DNA from: WHSO01 sp050485485 | GTDB lineage: Bacteria > Pseudomonadota > Alphaproteobacteria > SMXQ01 | Length of the DNA: 64,000 bases | Assembly (NCBI GenBank): GCA_050485485.1 | Contig: JBJHBM010000005.1 | Coordinates: 1 to 64,000, forward strand | Direction: 5' to 3' | Shown: positions 18,472 through 26,778 of the stretch, in pieces | How positions within the stretch are numbered: the first letter of the stretch is position 1 | Layout of the letters: every line of letters starts with the position of its first letter | The notes under the pieces: generated by a model | Database searches by the model: none | The model's input: only the letters and a program-made list of their open reading frames with translations | What the model was told of the DNA's origin: nothing | Translations under genes and position numbers: made by a program

Positions 18472-18783
18472 TCAGTGACGCACACCCTGGGCGAGCACCG
18501 GCAGCTCCTCCCAGTTGCGGCCTGCGGCGATCATGCAGGCGAAACCATCGGGCATGGTGATGATGATGGTAAAGGTGCCGCGCTCGCGCGATCGCATCAC
18601 CTCGATCACGCCGCCGTTTTCGGCGATCCCATGGGCGACGGATGTCTCGCGGTACTCGCCGGCGAGCTGGGCGACGATCTGCGATCGCGGCGCACAGACG
18701 TTGTCGCCGGCCATGGTCGGGAGCGCCGCCACAGCCATAAGCACCGTTGCTACCGGTCCTTGCAGGGAGATCGGTTTCGTCAT
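18472..18783 (-). CDS. Small exported hypothetical protein
   Basis: A 103-residue protein from the ATG at 18783. It has a signal peptide with the hydrophobic stretch VATVLMAVAALPTMAG (residues 11-26). The mature part contains two Cys (C30 and C83) in AGDNVCAP and DGFACMIAAGRNW, which could form a disulfide in the periplasm. I know similar short alphaproteobacterial proteins of unknown role with a late GxxCxxAAGxxW motif, but no function. It stands alone, convergent with the barrel gene. Confidence 0.7.
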   Translation of the reverse strand: MTKPISLQGPVATVLMAVAALPTMAGDNVCAPRSQIVAQLAGEYRETSVAHGIAENGGVIEVMRSRERGTFTIIITMPDGFACMIAAGRNWEELPVLAQGVRH

Positions 18784-18887
18784 CGTCGGATTTCTCCGGT
18801 CTGGCCGCGCAGGTGGCGGCATGGAGAATCCTGCCGTTGAAAATCCTAACGATGGATTAAGAAAATTCCATAAGCTGGAGTTTTATT

Positions 18888-19553
18888 TTAAGGATTCCGG
18901 ATAGCAAGGGTCATTCCGTCGTTGACAGGAATGGTCGTGGGCGCGAAGCGTCCATCGGCCGCGAGGGCCGCATTGAAGTGCCGGATTCCCACGGTTTCCG
19001 GGTCGTGGATGGCTTCGTCGGCGACCCGCCCGCCCCAGAGCACGTTATCGGCGATCAGGAGGCCACCGGGCCGCAGCAGGGTGGCGAGGGGGTCCAGGTA
19101 GGCCGGATAGCCCGGTTTATCTGCGTCCAGGAAAGCGAGGTCGAAGCTTCCGTCCTGGTTTTCGGCGATCAGGGTGTCGAGAACGTCCAGGCCTCGCCCT
19201 ATGCGTCTGTCGATACGGTCTTCTACACCGGCCTCGCGCCAGTAATGCAGCCCCATCTCGCTCCAGCCGCTCGCGACGTCGCAAGTGATCACCTCGCCGC
19301 CTTCGGGCAGGGCAAGGGCGAAAGCGAGCGCGGAATAGCCGGTGAAAGTCCCGATCTCTATGACGCGCCGGGCGCGGATGAGGCGCGTGAGGAACTGGAG
19401 GAAGGCGATCTCGTCGGGGCTCGCCGCCCATGCGGCATTGGGCAAGCGCGAGGTCTCCTCGCGCAAGCCACGCAGTTCCGGGCTTTCGGGCCGGCCTATC
19501 GAGAGCATGTAGGTGTAAACACTTTCCGGAATACGGATTACATTATGCGTCAT
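18888..19553 (-). CDS. Class I O-methyltransferase (CCoAOMT-like)
   Basis: A 221-residue soluble enzyme. The SAM-binding motif is VIEIGTFTGYSALAFALALP (about residues 64-83), followed by FDLAFLDADKPGYPAYLDP and GGLLIADNVLWGGRVAD. These match the caffeoyl-CoA O-methyltransferase family (methyltransf_3), where Asp residues of LDAD and the ADN motif bind a divalent metal that positions a catechol-like acceptor. Bacterial members have varied small-molecule acceptors, so the substrate is open. The gene stands alone with an AT-rich upstream region holding a short inverted repeat. Confidence 0.9.
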   Translation of the reverse strand: MTHNVIRIPESVYTYMLSIGRPESPELRGLREETSRLPNAAWAASPDEIAFLQFLTRLIRARRVIEIGTFTGYSALAFALALPEGGEVITCDVASGWSEMGLHYWREAGVEDRIDRRIGRGLDVLDTLIAENQDGSFDLAFLDADKPGYPAYLDPLATLLRPGGLLIADNVLWGGRVADEAIHDPETVGIRHFNAALAADGRFAPTTIPVNDGMTLAIRNP

Positions 19554-19601
19554 GCAGTTCCGTCGATCCCGGTTGCGGTGCGGGAAACATCATATAGATA
19601 A

Positions 19602-19617
19602 ATTTGCATTTGCAAAT
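19602..19617. promoter_or_regulatory. Short palindrome upstream of the O-methyltransferase
   Basis: ATTTGCA and TGCAAAT form a 7-bp inverted repeat with a 2-nt spacer, in an AT-rich patch 49 bp upstream of the O-methyltransferase start. A repressor or activator site is possible; there is no other support. Confidence 0.25.
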
Positions 19618-19700
19618 AAGACTATAGAATTATGTCCGGGCAAAAGGCCTGAACGTAGTGTTTCGTTCCTGGGAGAGAATGCTTTAGGTTCCAGACCGCT

Positions 19701-19777
19701 CGGGGAGTAGCTCAGCCTGGTAGAGCACCTGCTTTGGGAGCAGGGGGCCGGAGGTTCGAATCCTCTCTCCCCGACCA
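19701..19777 (+). tRNA. tRNA-Pro (anticodon TGG)
   Basis: A complete cloverleaf can be folded. The acceptor stem is CGGGGAG with CTCCCCG, the anticodon stem CCTGC/GCAGG encloses the loop TTTGGGA (anticodon TGG), and the T-arm is GAGG TTCGAAT CCTC. The 3' CCA is encoded. Confidence 0.97.
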
Positions 19778-19802
19778 GCTTTCAATTTTCAACCTTCTGA
19801 CG

Positions 19803-21317
19803 TCAGGCCGGCCGTTGCGTTGCCTCGCCGGTGCCCTGGGGCGTCATCCGGATCTCGAGGCGGTTGAAGCCGTGCTGGACGGCGAGCGCCATGACGGCGG
19901 CCGGGACCGCCCCTTCCAGGATCAGCCCCACGTCGTCGAGCCTGATGCCGGTCAGGATCGGCTGACCGTAGCCGCCCGCGCCGATCAGGGCGCCGAGCGT
20001 AGCCGTGCCCACGTTGATGACGGCCGCTGTCTTTATGCCGGCGAGGATGGTGGGCGCCGCGAGCGGCAGGTCGATCCGAAGCAGCCGGTCGCGGGCGCCG
20101 AGGCCGAGGGCGCGTGCCGAGCGGCGTACCGGTTCCGGCACGCCGGCAAGTCCCGCATGGGTATTCCGCACCACCGGCAGCAGGCTGTAGAGGAACAGCG
20201 CCGCCACGGCAGGAACGCCGCCGATGCCGAGCAACGGGATCATGAACACGAGCAGCGCGAGCGCGGGGATGGTCTGGACCATGCCGACCGTGCCTAGGAT
20301 CCAGACGCCGAGGCGGGGTCGGCGCCATGCTGCGATGCCGAGGGGGATGGCGACGGCGATGGCGGCAGACAGGCTGATGCCGACGAGCAAAAGATGCTCC
20401 CAGGTGTGGCGCAACAGGCGGTCGAACCGTCCTTCGGCGCGCAGGGGGGCGCTCGCACCGAGGCGGGCTTCGAGAAAGCTTGCCGCCACTTCCGCTTCGG
20501 GAGCGCCTTCGATCTTCACGGCACGGTTGAGGCGGGTCATCGTGGCGTCGTCGATCGTCCCTGCGAGACGGCCGAGCGCAGTCACTAGCTCGGGTGCGTT
20601 TCTGGCAACCTCAGAACGGATCAGAAAGACGGCGTCATAGGCCGGAAAATGGCCGAGATCGTCCTTGAGAACGCGGATATCGTAGTAGTCGATCTCGGCA
20701 TCGGTCGCGTAGAGGTCCATTACGTCGATGTTGCCGGCGGCGAGGCCGCGATAGGCGAGATCGTGGGCAAGGCCGCGCACGTTACGGTGGGGGAGCCGAT
20801 AGCGCTCGCGCAAGGCGGGCCAGCCGTCGGCGCGGTCCATGAACTCGTTGCCGAAGCCAAGGGCGAGGCCGGAATGGCGGGACAGGTCGGAGACGGTTTC
20901 GATGTCGAGTTCCGCCGCGCGAATCTCCAGCATGCCGATGGCATAGGTGTTGTTGAAGCCGAGCGGCGCCAGCATGACGAGGCCGTGACGGGCGAGCGCT
21001 TCCGAAAGGGCGCCGTCTTCGCGGAGTCCTTCGCCCGCCAGAATCTCCTCGCGCAGCGTGCCGGTGTATTCGGGGTAGATGTCAATATCGCCGCGCGTGA
21101 GTGCATTCCAAAGAACGCGCGTGCCGCCCAACTCGCGGCGGTGGCGCGCCTCGACGCCGATACTGCGTGCAAGCTGGGCCGCCATCTCGCCGAGGATCAC
21201 GGATTCGGTGAAGGCTTTCGAGCCGACCGTCACCTCGGCGGCACGCGCGCCATGGGCGGAGATCAGGGCGACCCCCGCGAAGACGATCATTTGAACGAGC
21301 AGGCGCAACGGGCTCAC
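19803..21317 (-). CDS. Osmoprotectant-type ABC transporter, fused substrate-binding protein and permease
   Basis: A 504-residue protein starting at a GTG that overlaps the ATPase stop (GTGA, 21314-21317). A signal peptide (to about residue 27) leads into a periplasmic OpuAC-type binding domain with EVTVGSKAFTESVILGEM and GDIDIYPEYTGTLREEIL, to about residue 290. About five membrane helices (300-500) follow, with the permease EAA-like loop VRRSARALGLGARDRLLRIDLPLAAPTI. Such modules import glycine betaine, choline or related quaternary amines; the ligand is not clear here. The order binding domain first, permease second is the reverse of the better-known permease-first fusions. Confidence 0.88.
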   Translation of the reverse strand: MSPLRLLVQMIVFAGVALISAHGARAAEVTVGSKAFTESVILGEMAAQLARSIGVEARHRRELGGTRVLWNALTRGDIDIYPEYTGTLREEILAGEGLREDGALSEALARHGLVMLAPLGFNNTYAIGMLEIRAAELDIETVSDLSRHSGLALGFGNEFMDRADGWPALRERYRLPHRNVRGLAHDLAYRGLAAGNIDVMDLYATDAEIDYYDIRVLKDDLGHFPAYDAVFLIRSEVARNAPELVTALGRLAGTIDDATMTRLNRAVKIEGAPEAEVAASFLEARLGASAPLRAEGRFDRLLRHTWEHLLLVGISLSAAIAVAIPLGIAAWRRPRLGVWILGTVGMVQTIPALALLVFMIPLLGIGGVPAVAALFLYSLLPVVRNTHAGLAGVPEPVRRSARALGLGARDRLLRIDLPLAAPTILAGIKTAAVINVGTATLGALIGAGGYGQPILTGIRLDDVGLILEGAVPAAVMALAVQHGFNRLEIRMTPQGTGEATQRPA

Positions 21318-22063
21318 GACAGGCCCTCGGCTTCGGCCCAGCCCGCGCGTTGGGCATTGATGAAACGGGTGACGAAGGGATCGGCGGGCCGACGGGTGAG
21401 GTCGGAGATGGTGCCGCTCTGGACCACGCGGCCTGCGCGCATGAGGAGGATCGTGTCGGCGAAGAATGCGGCTTCCCCCATGTCGTGTGTGACCATCACG
21501 ACGGTCTTGCCGAGGGCACGAAAGATGTCGCGTAGCTCGTTCTGGAGATCGAAGCGGATCAGAGGATCGAGCGCGCCCAGGGGCTCGTCCAGCAGGAGCA
21601 CCTCCGGGTCGAGCATCAGCGCCCGCATGAGGCTCACGCGCTGGCGCTGGCCGCCCGACAGGCCGATCGGATAACGGTCGAGCGCGTCCTCCGGAAAGTG
21701 GGTGAGGGCGGCGAGTTCGACGAGACGCTCGTCGGTCCGCTCCCGCGTCCAGCCGAGGATGCGGGCCATCAGGACGACGTTCTCGCGCGCTGTCATGTGG
21801 GGGAATAGCCCCCCTTCCTGGATGACGTAGCCCATGCGCCGGCGCGCGGCCTGGACCGTTTCGGGGCCGAGCGGCACCCCGTCGAACAGGACGCGGCCCC
21901 GGTCGGGGACGACCAGCCCGTTCATCATGCCGAGGAGGGTGGACTTGCCGCAGCCAGACGGGCCGATCACCACCAGGGTCCGGCCCGGCTCGATCTCGAG
22001 GTCGAGCGGCGCGACGGCAGGGATACCGCCGAAATGCCGGGCGGCCTGTTCGAGACGAAGCAT
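21314..22063 (-). CDS. Osmoprotectant-type ABC transporter ATP-binding protein
   Basis: A 249-residue ABC ATPase. Walker A is GPSGCGKST (about residues 34-42), the Q-loop VIQEGGLF, the signature LSGGQRQR, Walker B VLLLDEP, and the switch His lies in VMVTHDMGEA. EGGLFPHMTARENV and FPEDALDRYP are typical of the ProV/OpuCA-type quaternary-amine group, but the C-terminal CBS domains of OpuCA are missing, as the protein ends at 249. It is the first gene of a two-gene operon with the fused permease and binding protein. Confidence 0.9.
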   Translation of the reverse strand: MLRLEQAARHFGGIPAVAPLDLEIEPGRTLVVIGPSGCGKSTLLGMMNGLVVPDRGRVLFDGVPLGPETVQAARRRMGYVIQEGGLFPHMTARENVVLMARILGWTRERTDERLVELAALTHFPEDALDRYPIGLSGGQRQRVSLMRALMLDPEVLLLDEPLGALDPLIRFDLQNELRDIFRALGKTVVMVTHDMGEAAFFADTILLMRAGRVVQSGTISDLTRRPADPFVTRFINAQRAGWAEAEGLS

Positions 22064-22176
22064 GGCGCGATGATGTCACATCGCCACCCGCCCCAAAAGC
22101 CCGACGGGCGCGCACCGGGCCGCTTGACGCGAGGCGCCCCGGAAGATACCCATATCCCGCCAATTTGGAGAGGAAC

Positions 22177-22473
22177 ATGGCGAAGGCGCGAATCTACCGG
22201 CCCAGCCGCACCGCGATGCAGCAGGGCAAGGCCAAGACCCGCTTCTGGGTGCTGGAATACGAGCCGGCCGTGCCGCGCCGCAACGACCCGTTGATGGGCT
22301 GGACCTCGGCGCGCGAGACGCGGACTCAGGTCAGGTTGCGCTTCGACAGCCGGGAAGAGGCGGTCGCCTATGCCGAGCGCAACGGCATCGCATACGAGAT
22401 TCTTGAGCCCAAGGCGCCGAGACCGATCATCAAGAGCTATGCCGACAATTTCCGTTATGACCGTGTTCGTTAG
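22177..22473 (+). CDS. NADH dehydrogenase accessory subunit, NDUFS4-like (ETC complex I subunit)
   Basis: A 98-residue protein with the signature ARIYRPSRTAMQQGKA, then WVLEYEP, then MGWTSARETRTQVRLRF and YADNF near the C-terminus. This is the ETC_C1_NDUFS4 family (PF04800), found in mitochondria and Alphaproteobacteria as a complex I accessory subunit. It is encoded apart from any nuo operon here. The ATG at 22177 has GGAGAGGA a few bases upstream, which decides it over an in-frame ATG at 22165. Confidence 0.93.
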   Translation: MAKARIYRPSRTAMQQGKAKTRFWVLEYEPAVPRRNDPLMGWTSARETRTQVRLRFDSREEAVAYAERNGIAYEILEPKAPRPIIKSYADNFRYDRVR

Positions 22474-22490
22474 AGTCGGCGTGGACCGGG

Positions 22491-22567
22491 GCGCCCTTAG
22501 CTCAGTTGGATAGAGCACGAGCCTTCTAAGCTCGGGGTCGCAGGTTCGAATCCTGCAGGGCGCGCCA
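22491..22567 (+). tRNA. tRNA-Arg (anticodon TCT)
   Basis: Acceptor GCGCCCT pairs with AGGGCGC. The anticodon stem CGAGC/GCTCG holds the loop CTTCTAA (anticodon TCT), and the T-arm is GCAGG TTCGAAT CCTGC. A CCA end is encoded and duplicated (CCACCA). Confidence 0.97.
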
Positions 22568-22594
22568 CCACCGAAGTCCGGCTCCCGACAGCAG

Positions 22595-23629
22595 ATGACG
22601 ATGGACCGCCCTTCGCCGACCGCCTTCGACAGCGTCCTGATCTATACCTGCGAGGATACCGTCGGCGACGGGATCGTGAAGCTGCCGTTCGTGCGCGCGG
22701 CGCGCGGCCGGCTTCCGGCGGCGCGCCTCGTCTGGTGTGCGGGCCGCGGGCCCACGTCCTATGCCGGAGTGCTGGCGCCGCTGGTCGCGGGTCTGATCGA
22801 CGAGACCATCGCGAACGCGGGCATCGGCTCGGGGCCTTTCGATTGTCTGAGCCTGAGCGCGCCGCTCGGCGGGCGCCGTTTCGGCCTCGTAATCGACACC
22901 CAGCGCGCGCTGACGCGCACCCTGGCCGTGCGTCGCATCCGCCACGGCCTGTTCGTGTCGGGCACGTCCGGCTACCGCCTGTCGGACCGGCGTCCGGCAC
23001 CGAAGGCGCCTGAGCCGCGCCATCTGGTGCGCTATCTGATCGGGTTGCTCGACCTTGCCGCGCCGCCCTCGGCGCGGGAGGCGCCCGTCGCGCCGCTCGC
23101 GTTGCCCGAGGAGCTGCAGGCGGCGGCGCGCGCGGCCCTGCCCGACGGGCCGGCCTACGTCGGTTTTGCGCCGGGCGCGGGGGACAAGGCCAAGATCTGG
23201 CCGCGCGGCGGGTTCGTCGAGCTGGCGCGCCGCCAGGTCGCGCGCGGGCGTGTGCCGGTCTTCTTCCTCGGGCCCGAAGAGTGCGCGTGGCTGGACGAGT
23301 TGCGCGCCGCGGTGCCCGAGGCGCGCTTTCCCGAGTGGGAGGACACCGCACAGGCCGCGGGCGCGCGGGGCCCGGTCTTCGCCATCGCGCTCGCCGCGCG
23401 GCTTGCGGGGGCGGTGGCCAACGATTCGGGGGCGGGACACATGCTGGCGGCGGGCGGGACGGCGCTGGTGTCGCTGTTCTCCAAGCACGACCCGGCCAAG
23501 TACGCGCCGACGGCGGCGCGGCTCGAGATCGTGGATTCAAAGGCCTACGGCGGCACCGACCCCGCCCTGATCCCCGCCGACGCGGTCGACGCCGCGCTCG
23601 AGCGGCTGCTCGGACGGGCGCCGGTTTAG
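22595..23629 (+). CDS. Glycosyltransferase family 9 (heptosyltransferase-like)
   Basis: A 344-residue protein of the GT9 heptosyltransferase fold. The N-terminal domain has DTVGDGIVKLPFVRAARGRLP, and the C-terminal nucleotide-sugar domain has YVGFAPGAGDKAKIWPRGGFVELA and VANDSGAGHMLAAGGTALVSLF. The GAGDKAKIWP and NDSGAGHMLA motifs are diagnostic. It probably transfers a heptose or another sugar to LPS core on the cytoplasmic side. It stands alone 28 bp after tRNA-Arg with no obvious ribosome site; the ATG at 22601 is an alternative start. Confidence 0.85.
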   Translation: MTMDRPSPTAFDSVLIYTCEDTVGDGIVKLPFVRAARGRLPAARLVWCAGRGPTSYAGVLAPLVAGLIDETIANAGIGSGPFDCLSLSAPLGGRRFGLVIDTQRALTRTLAVRRIRHGLFVSGTSGYRLSDRRPAPKAPEPRHLVRYLIGLLDLAAPPSAREAPVAPLALPEELQAAARAALPDGPAYVGFAPGAGDKAKIWPRGGFVELARRQVARGRVPVFFLGPEECAWLDELRAAVPEARFPEWEDTAQAAGARGPVFAIALAARLAGAVANDSGAGHMLAAGGTALVSLFSKHDPAKYAPTAARLEIVDSKAYGGTDPALIPADAVDAALERLLGRAPV

Positions 23630-23734
23630 CCCTTTAAAATCCGCAACGGGCGGGGAATAATCCCCCGAACGCCGCTCGAAAAACGCGACCGGGCGCCCGG
23701 CCCGGCGAAACGGCGGAAACGGAAGGGAGGCCCC

Positions 23735-24970
23735 ATGCTGTCGCGCGAGGACAACGAGCTTCTGACCCGGGTCGGCCCCGGCACCCCGATGGGCACGCTG
23801 ATGCGGCGCTACTGGGTCCCGGTGGCGTTCTCCGAGCAGCTCGCGGCGCCCGATTCGCCCCCCGTCCGGGTGCGGCTCCTGTGCGAGGACCTGGTGGCGT
23901 TCCGCGACAGCGACGGCCGGGTGGGGCTGGTGGAGGAGCGCTGCCCGCACCGCAACGCCTCGCTGTTCTTCGGGCGCAACGAGGAACGCGGCCTGCGCTG
24001 CGTCTATCACGGCATCAAGTTCGACGTGACCGGCGCCTGCGTGGACGTCCCCTGCCTGCCGCCCGACACGCCCGCCCCCCAGGTCGAGGCGGTCAAGCGC
24101 CAGATGCGGCTCACGGCCTATCCCTGCATCGAGAAGGGCGGCGTGATCTGGGCCTATATGGGCCCGCCCGCGAAGCGCCCCGAGTTCCCGGACCTCGAGT
24201 GGGCGCTGCTGCCGGCCGACCGCCGCTTCGCCACCCGCCACATCCAGGAGTGCAACTGGCTCCAGGGCGTCGAGGGCGGCTACGACGCGCCGCACCTCAC
24301 CTTCCTGCACGGCGGCAGCGCCGAGCCGAGCCGCCGCGTGGTACCGAGCTTCTACGAGGTGCTGCCCACCGATTTCGGCTTCGTGGTGGGCACCGGCCGC
24401 GACCTCGGCGAAAACGACATCCACTGGAACATCAACGTGTTCCTGATGCCGTTTCACAAGATCATCTCGTCGCAGCCCCACGCCGCCCACGTCTGGATGC
24501 CGATCGACGATGAGAACACGATGCTCTACAGCATCAACTTCAACCCCTATCGCGCCTTCACGCCCGAGGACCTCGCGCGCGAGACCAGCTTCGACGGCAT
24601 CCACACCGAGAACATCCCCGGCACCGACCGCGCCGTCGCCAACAAGGACAACGACTACCTCATCGACCGCGCCCTCCAGGCCAGCGGCAGGTCCTACACC
24701 GGCATGAAAGGGCTCGGCATCCAGGACTGCTCGGTGCAGGAATCGATGGGCCCCGTCTCAGACCGCACCCGCGAGCACCTGCTCCCGACCGACGTCGCGA
24801 TCGCCAAGATTCGCCGCCTGCTGCTGGACACGCTCAAGGACCTGGCGGCGGGCAAGGAGCCCCCGGGCCTCGACCCGCGCAGCTTCCGGGTGCGCTCGGC
24901 GCGCTTTCAGGCGCCGCGGGAGGCCGACGTCCTCGACGACGTGCGCGCGCGCGTGCGCGTCGAAGGCTGA
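23735..24970 (+). CDS. Rieske non-haem iron oxygenase alpha subunit (phthalate 4,5-dioxygenase-like)
   Basis: A 411-residue ring-hydroxylating oxygenase. The Rieske [2Fe-2S] ligands are C70, H72, C89 and H92 (ERCPHRN and CVYHGIKFD). The mononuclear iron motif GGYDAPHLTFLHGG supplies D184, H187 and H192. Lack of any beta subunit nearby and the overall length fit the phthalate/vanillate (group I-III) class that functions as alpha-only oligomers with a separate reductase. No reductase gene is in the window. GGAAGGGAGG precedes the ATG. It probably starts an aromatic catabolic cluster with the ThDP enzyme and TctC. Confidence 0.9.
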   Translation: MLSREDNELLTRVGPGTPMGTLMRRYWVPVAFSEQLAAPDSPPVRVRLLCEDLVAFRDSDGRVGLVEERCPHRNASLFFGRNEERGLRCVYHGIKFDVTGACVDVPCLPPDTPAPQVEAVKRQMRLTAYPCIEKGGVIWAYMGPPAKRPEFPDLEWALLPADRRFATRHIQECNWLQGVEGGYDAPHLTFLHGGSAEPSRRVVPSFYEVLPTDFGFVVGTGRDLGENDIHWNINVFLMPFHKIISSQPHAAHVWMPIDDENTMLYSINFNPYRAFTPEDLARETSFDGIHTENIPGTDRAVANKDNDYLIDRALQASGRSYTGMKGLGIQDCSVQESMGPVSDRTREHLLPTDVAIAKIRRLLLDTLKDLAAGKEPPGLDPRSFRVRSARFQAPREADVLDDVRARVRVEG

Positions 24971-25093
24971 GTCCCGGGGGACGCTTCCGGCGCCCCCGTA
25001 CCCGCGATTTCGCCTCCCTACCGGTCCGCCCCCCGTCCGGGGCGCACCCCGCCCCAGTATCCGTCAACCCGAGAAGAAAGAGAGATCGCATCC

Positions 25094-26728
25094 ATGAACG
25101 GCGCCCAGGTCATTGCCGAGATCCTCAAGAGGGAGGGAACCGAGTTCCTCGCCTGCTATCCCCGCAACCCGCTGATCGACGCCTGCGCGGCGCTCGACAT
25201 CCGCACCGTCCTGTGCCGCCAGGAGCGCATCGGCGTCGGCATGGCCGACGGATTCTCCCGCGTGCGGCGCGGCAAGCAGAACGGCGTGTTCGCGGCCCAG
25301 CACGGCCCCGGCATCGAGAACGCCTTCGCCGGCGTGGCCCAGGCCTTTTCCGAGAACGTGCCGATGCTGGTGATCCCGGCCGGCTTCTCGGGCGAGCGCC
25401 AGTACATCCGCCCGACGTTCCGCGCGGCCGAAGTGTACCGGCCGGTCACCAAGTGGTCGGCGATGGTCCACACCACGGCCGAGATTCCCGACGTGATGCG
25501 CCGTGCCTACCAGGCGATGCGCAGCGGCAAGGGCGGCCCGGTGCTGGTCGAGGTCCCGAACCAGGTGTTCGAAGCCGACCACGAGGGCGAGATCGACTAC
25601 CGCCCGGTGCCGGCGATGCGTGCGGCCCCCGACCCCGACGCGGTGCGCGAGGCGGCCCGGATGCTGCTCGCGGCCCGGTCGCCGGTGCTGTGGGCGGGGC
25701 AGGGCGTGCTCTACGCCGAGGCCGGAGACCGCCTGCTCGCGCTCGCGGAGATGCTGCCGGCACCCGTGGTCTGCACCAACCCCGGCAAGAGCGCGGTGCC
25801 CGACAGCCACCCGCTCGCCCTCGGCGGCTCGACGCGCTCGCGCTCCAAGATGTTCGCGGAGTTCATGCGGCGCGCGGACCTCGTCTGCGCGATCGGCTCC
25901 TCGCTCACCAGGACCTCGTTCGGCCCCGGCGTACCGTCCGGCAAGACCATCATCCATTCGACCAACGAGCCCGCCGACATCAACAAGGACTACCGCGCCG
26001 ACCACGCGCTGATCGGCGACGCCGCGCTGGTGATCGAGGCGCTGATCGAGGAGGTGGGCCGCCAGAGGAAAGGCGGCGGTGACGCGCTCGCCGCGCTCAA
26101 GGCGGAGATCGCGACGATCAAGAAGGACTGGCTCGCCGAGTGGAAGGCGCAGCTCGAATCGGACGAGGTGCCGATCAACCAGTATCGCGTCATCGGCGAA
26201 CTGCTGCGGCTGGTGGACCGCGACAACGCCATCGTGACCCACGATTCGGGCAGCCCGCGCGAGCAGACCCTGCCGTTCTGGGAGACCACGCGCGCGGGCG
26301 GCTACATGGGCTGGGGCAAGTCCACCCAACTCGGCTACGGCCTCGGCCTCGCGCTCGGCGCCAAGCTCGCCGCACCCGACAAGTTCTGCATGAACATCAT
26401 GGGCGACTGCTCGTTCGGCATGTCCGGCATGGACATCGAGACGGCGTCGCGCAACGGCATCGCCATCTTCACGGTGGTGTTCAACAACGGCGTGATGGCG
26501 TGCGAGCGCCATGTCCTGGAGACGTCCACCGAGAAGTTCGGCGCCGTCAACGTCGGCGGCAACTACGCCAAGGTGGCCGAGGGCCTCAATGTCGCCTCGC
26601 GGCGGGTGGAGAAGCCCGGCGACCTCGCCGGAGCGATCAAGGAAGGCATCGAGATCAACGCTTCGGGCCGCCCGTTCCTGCTCGAGGCCGTCGTCAAGGA
26701 AGGCTACGACTTCTCGCGCTATCCGTAG
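25094..26728 (+). CDS. Thiamine diphosphate-dependent enzyme, acetolactate synthase-like fold
   Basis: A 544-residue protein with the three-domain ThDP architecture. The N-terminal Pyr domain has the catalytic Glu in LCRQERIGVGMADGF and GVFAAQHGPG. The middle domain starts near residue 190. The C-terminal PP domain binds ThDP-Mg through MGDCSFGMSG and NNGVMA. The usual GDG is GDC here. It resembles the poorly characterised thiamine-pyrophosphate-requiring proteins annotated beside TctC genes rather than true IlvB. A decarboxylase or carboligase for a 2-oxoacid is the general expectation. AGAAAGAGAGA lies upstream of the ATG. Confidence 0.85.
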   Translation: MNGAQVIAEILKREGTEFLACYPRNPLIDACAALDIRTVLCRQERIGVGMADGFSRVRRGKQNGVFAAQHGPGIENAFAGVAQAFSENVPMLVIPAGFSGERQYIRPTFRAAEVYRPVTKWSAMVHTTAEIPDVMRRAYQAMRSGKGGPVLVEVPNQVFEADHEGEIDYRPVPAMRAAPDPDAVREAARMLLAARSPVLWAGQGVLYAEAGDRLLALAEMLPAPVVCTNPGKSAVPDSHPLALGGSTRSRSKMFAEFMRRADLVCAIGSSLTRTSFGPGVPSGKTIIHSTNEPADINKDYRADHALIGDAALVIEALIEEVGRQRKGGGDALAALKAEIATIKKDWLAEWKAQLESDEVPINQYRVIGELLRLVDRDNAIVTHDSGSPREQTLPFWETTRAGGYMGWGKSTQLGYGLGLALGAKLAAPDKFCMNIMGDCSFGMSGMDIETASRNGIAIFTVVFNNGVMACERHVLETSTEKFGAVNVGGNYAKVAEGLNVASRRVEKPGDLAGAIKEGIEINASGRPFLLEAVVKEGYDFSRYP

Positions 26729-26778
26729 CCTCCGGCACCGAACGGACAACACCGAAACAAGACAACATGGAGGTCAGC

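Noticed and set aside
18251..18478. 75-codon plus-strand frame after the barrel gene, and an overlapping minus-strand frame
   Set aside because: No ribosome site, no recognisable motif, and the frame covers a hairpin; codon use does not resemble neighbours.
25094..26728. Biosynthetic acetolactate synthase large subunit
   Set aside because: The GDC motif, lack of a small-subunit gene and the TctC/Rieske neighbours argue against IlvB, although ilvD lies elsewhere in the window.
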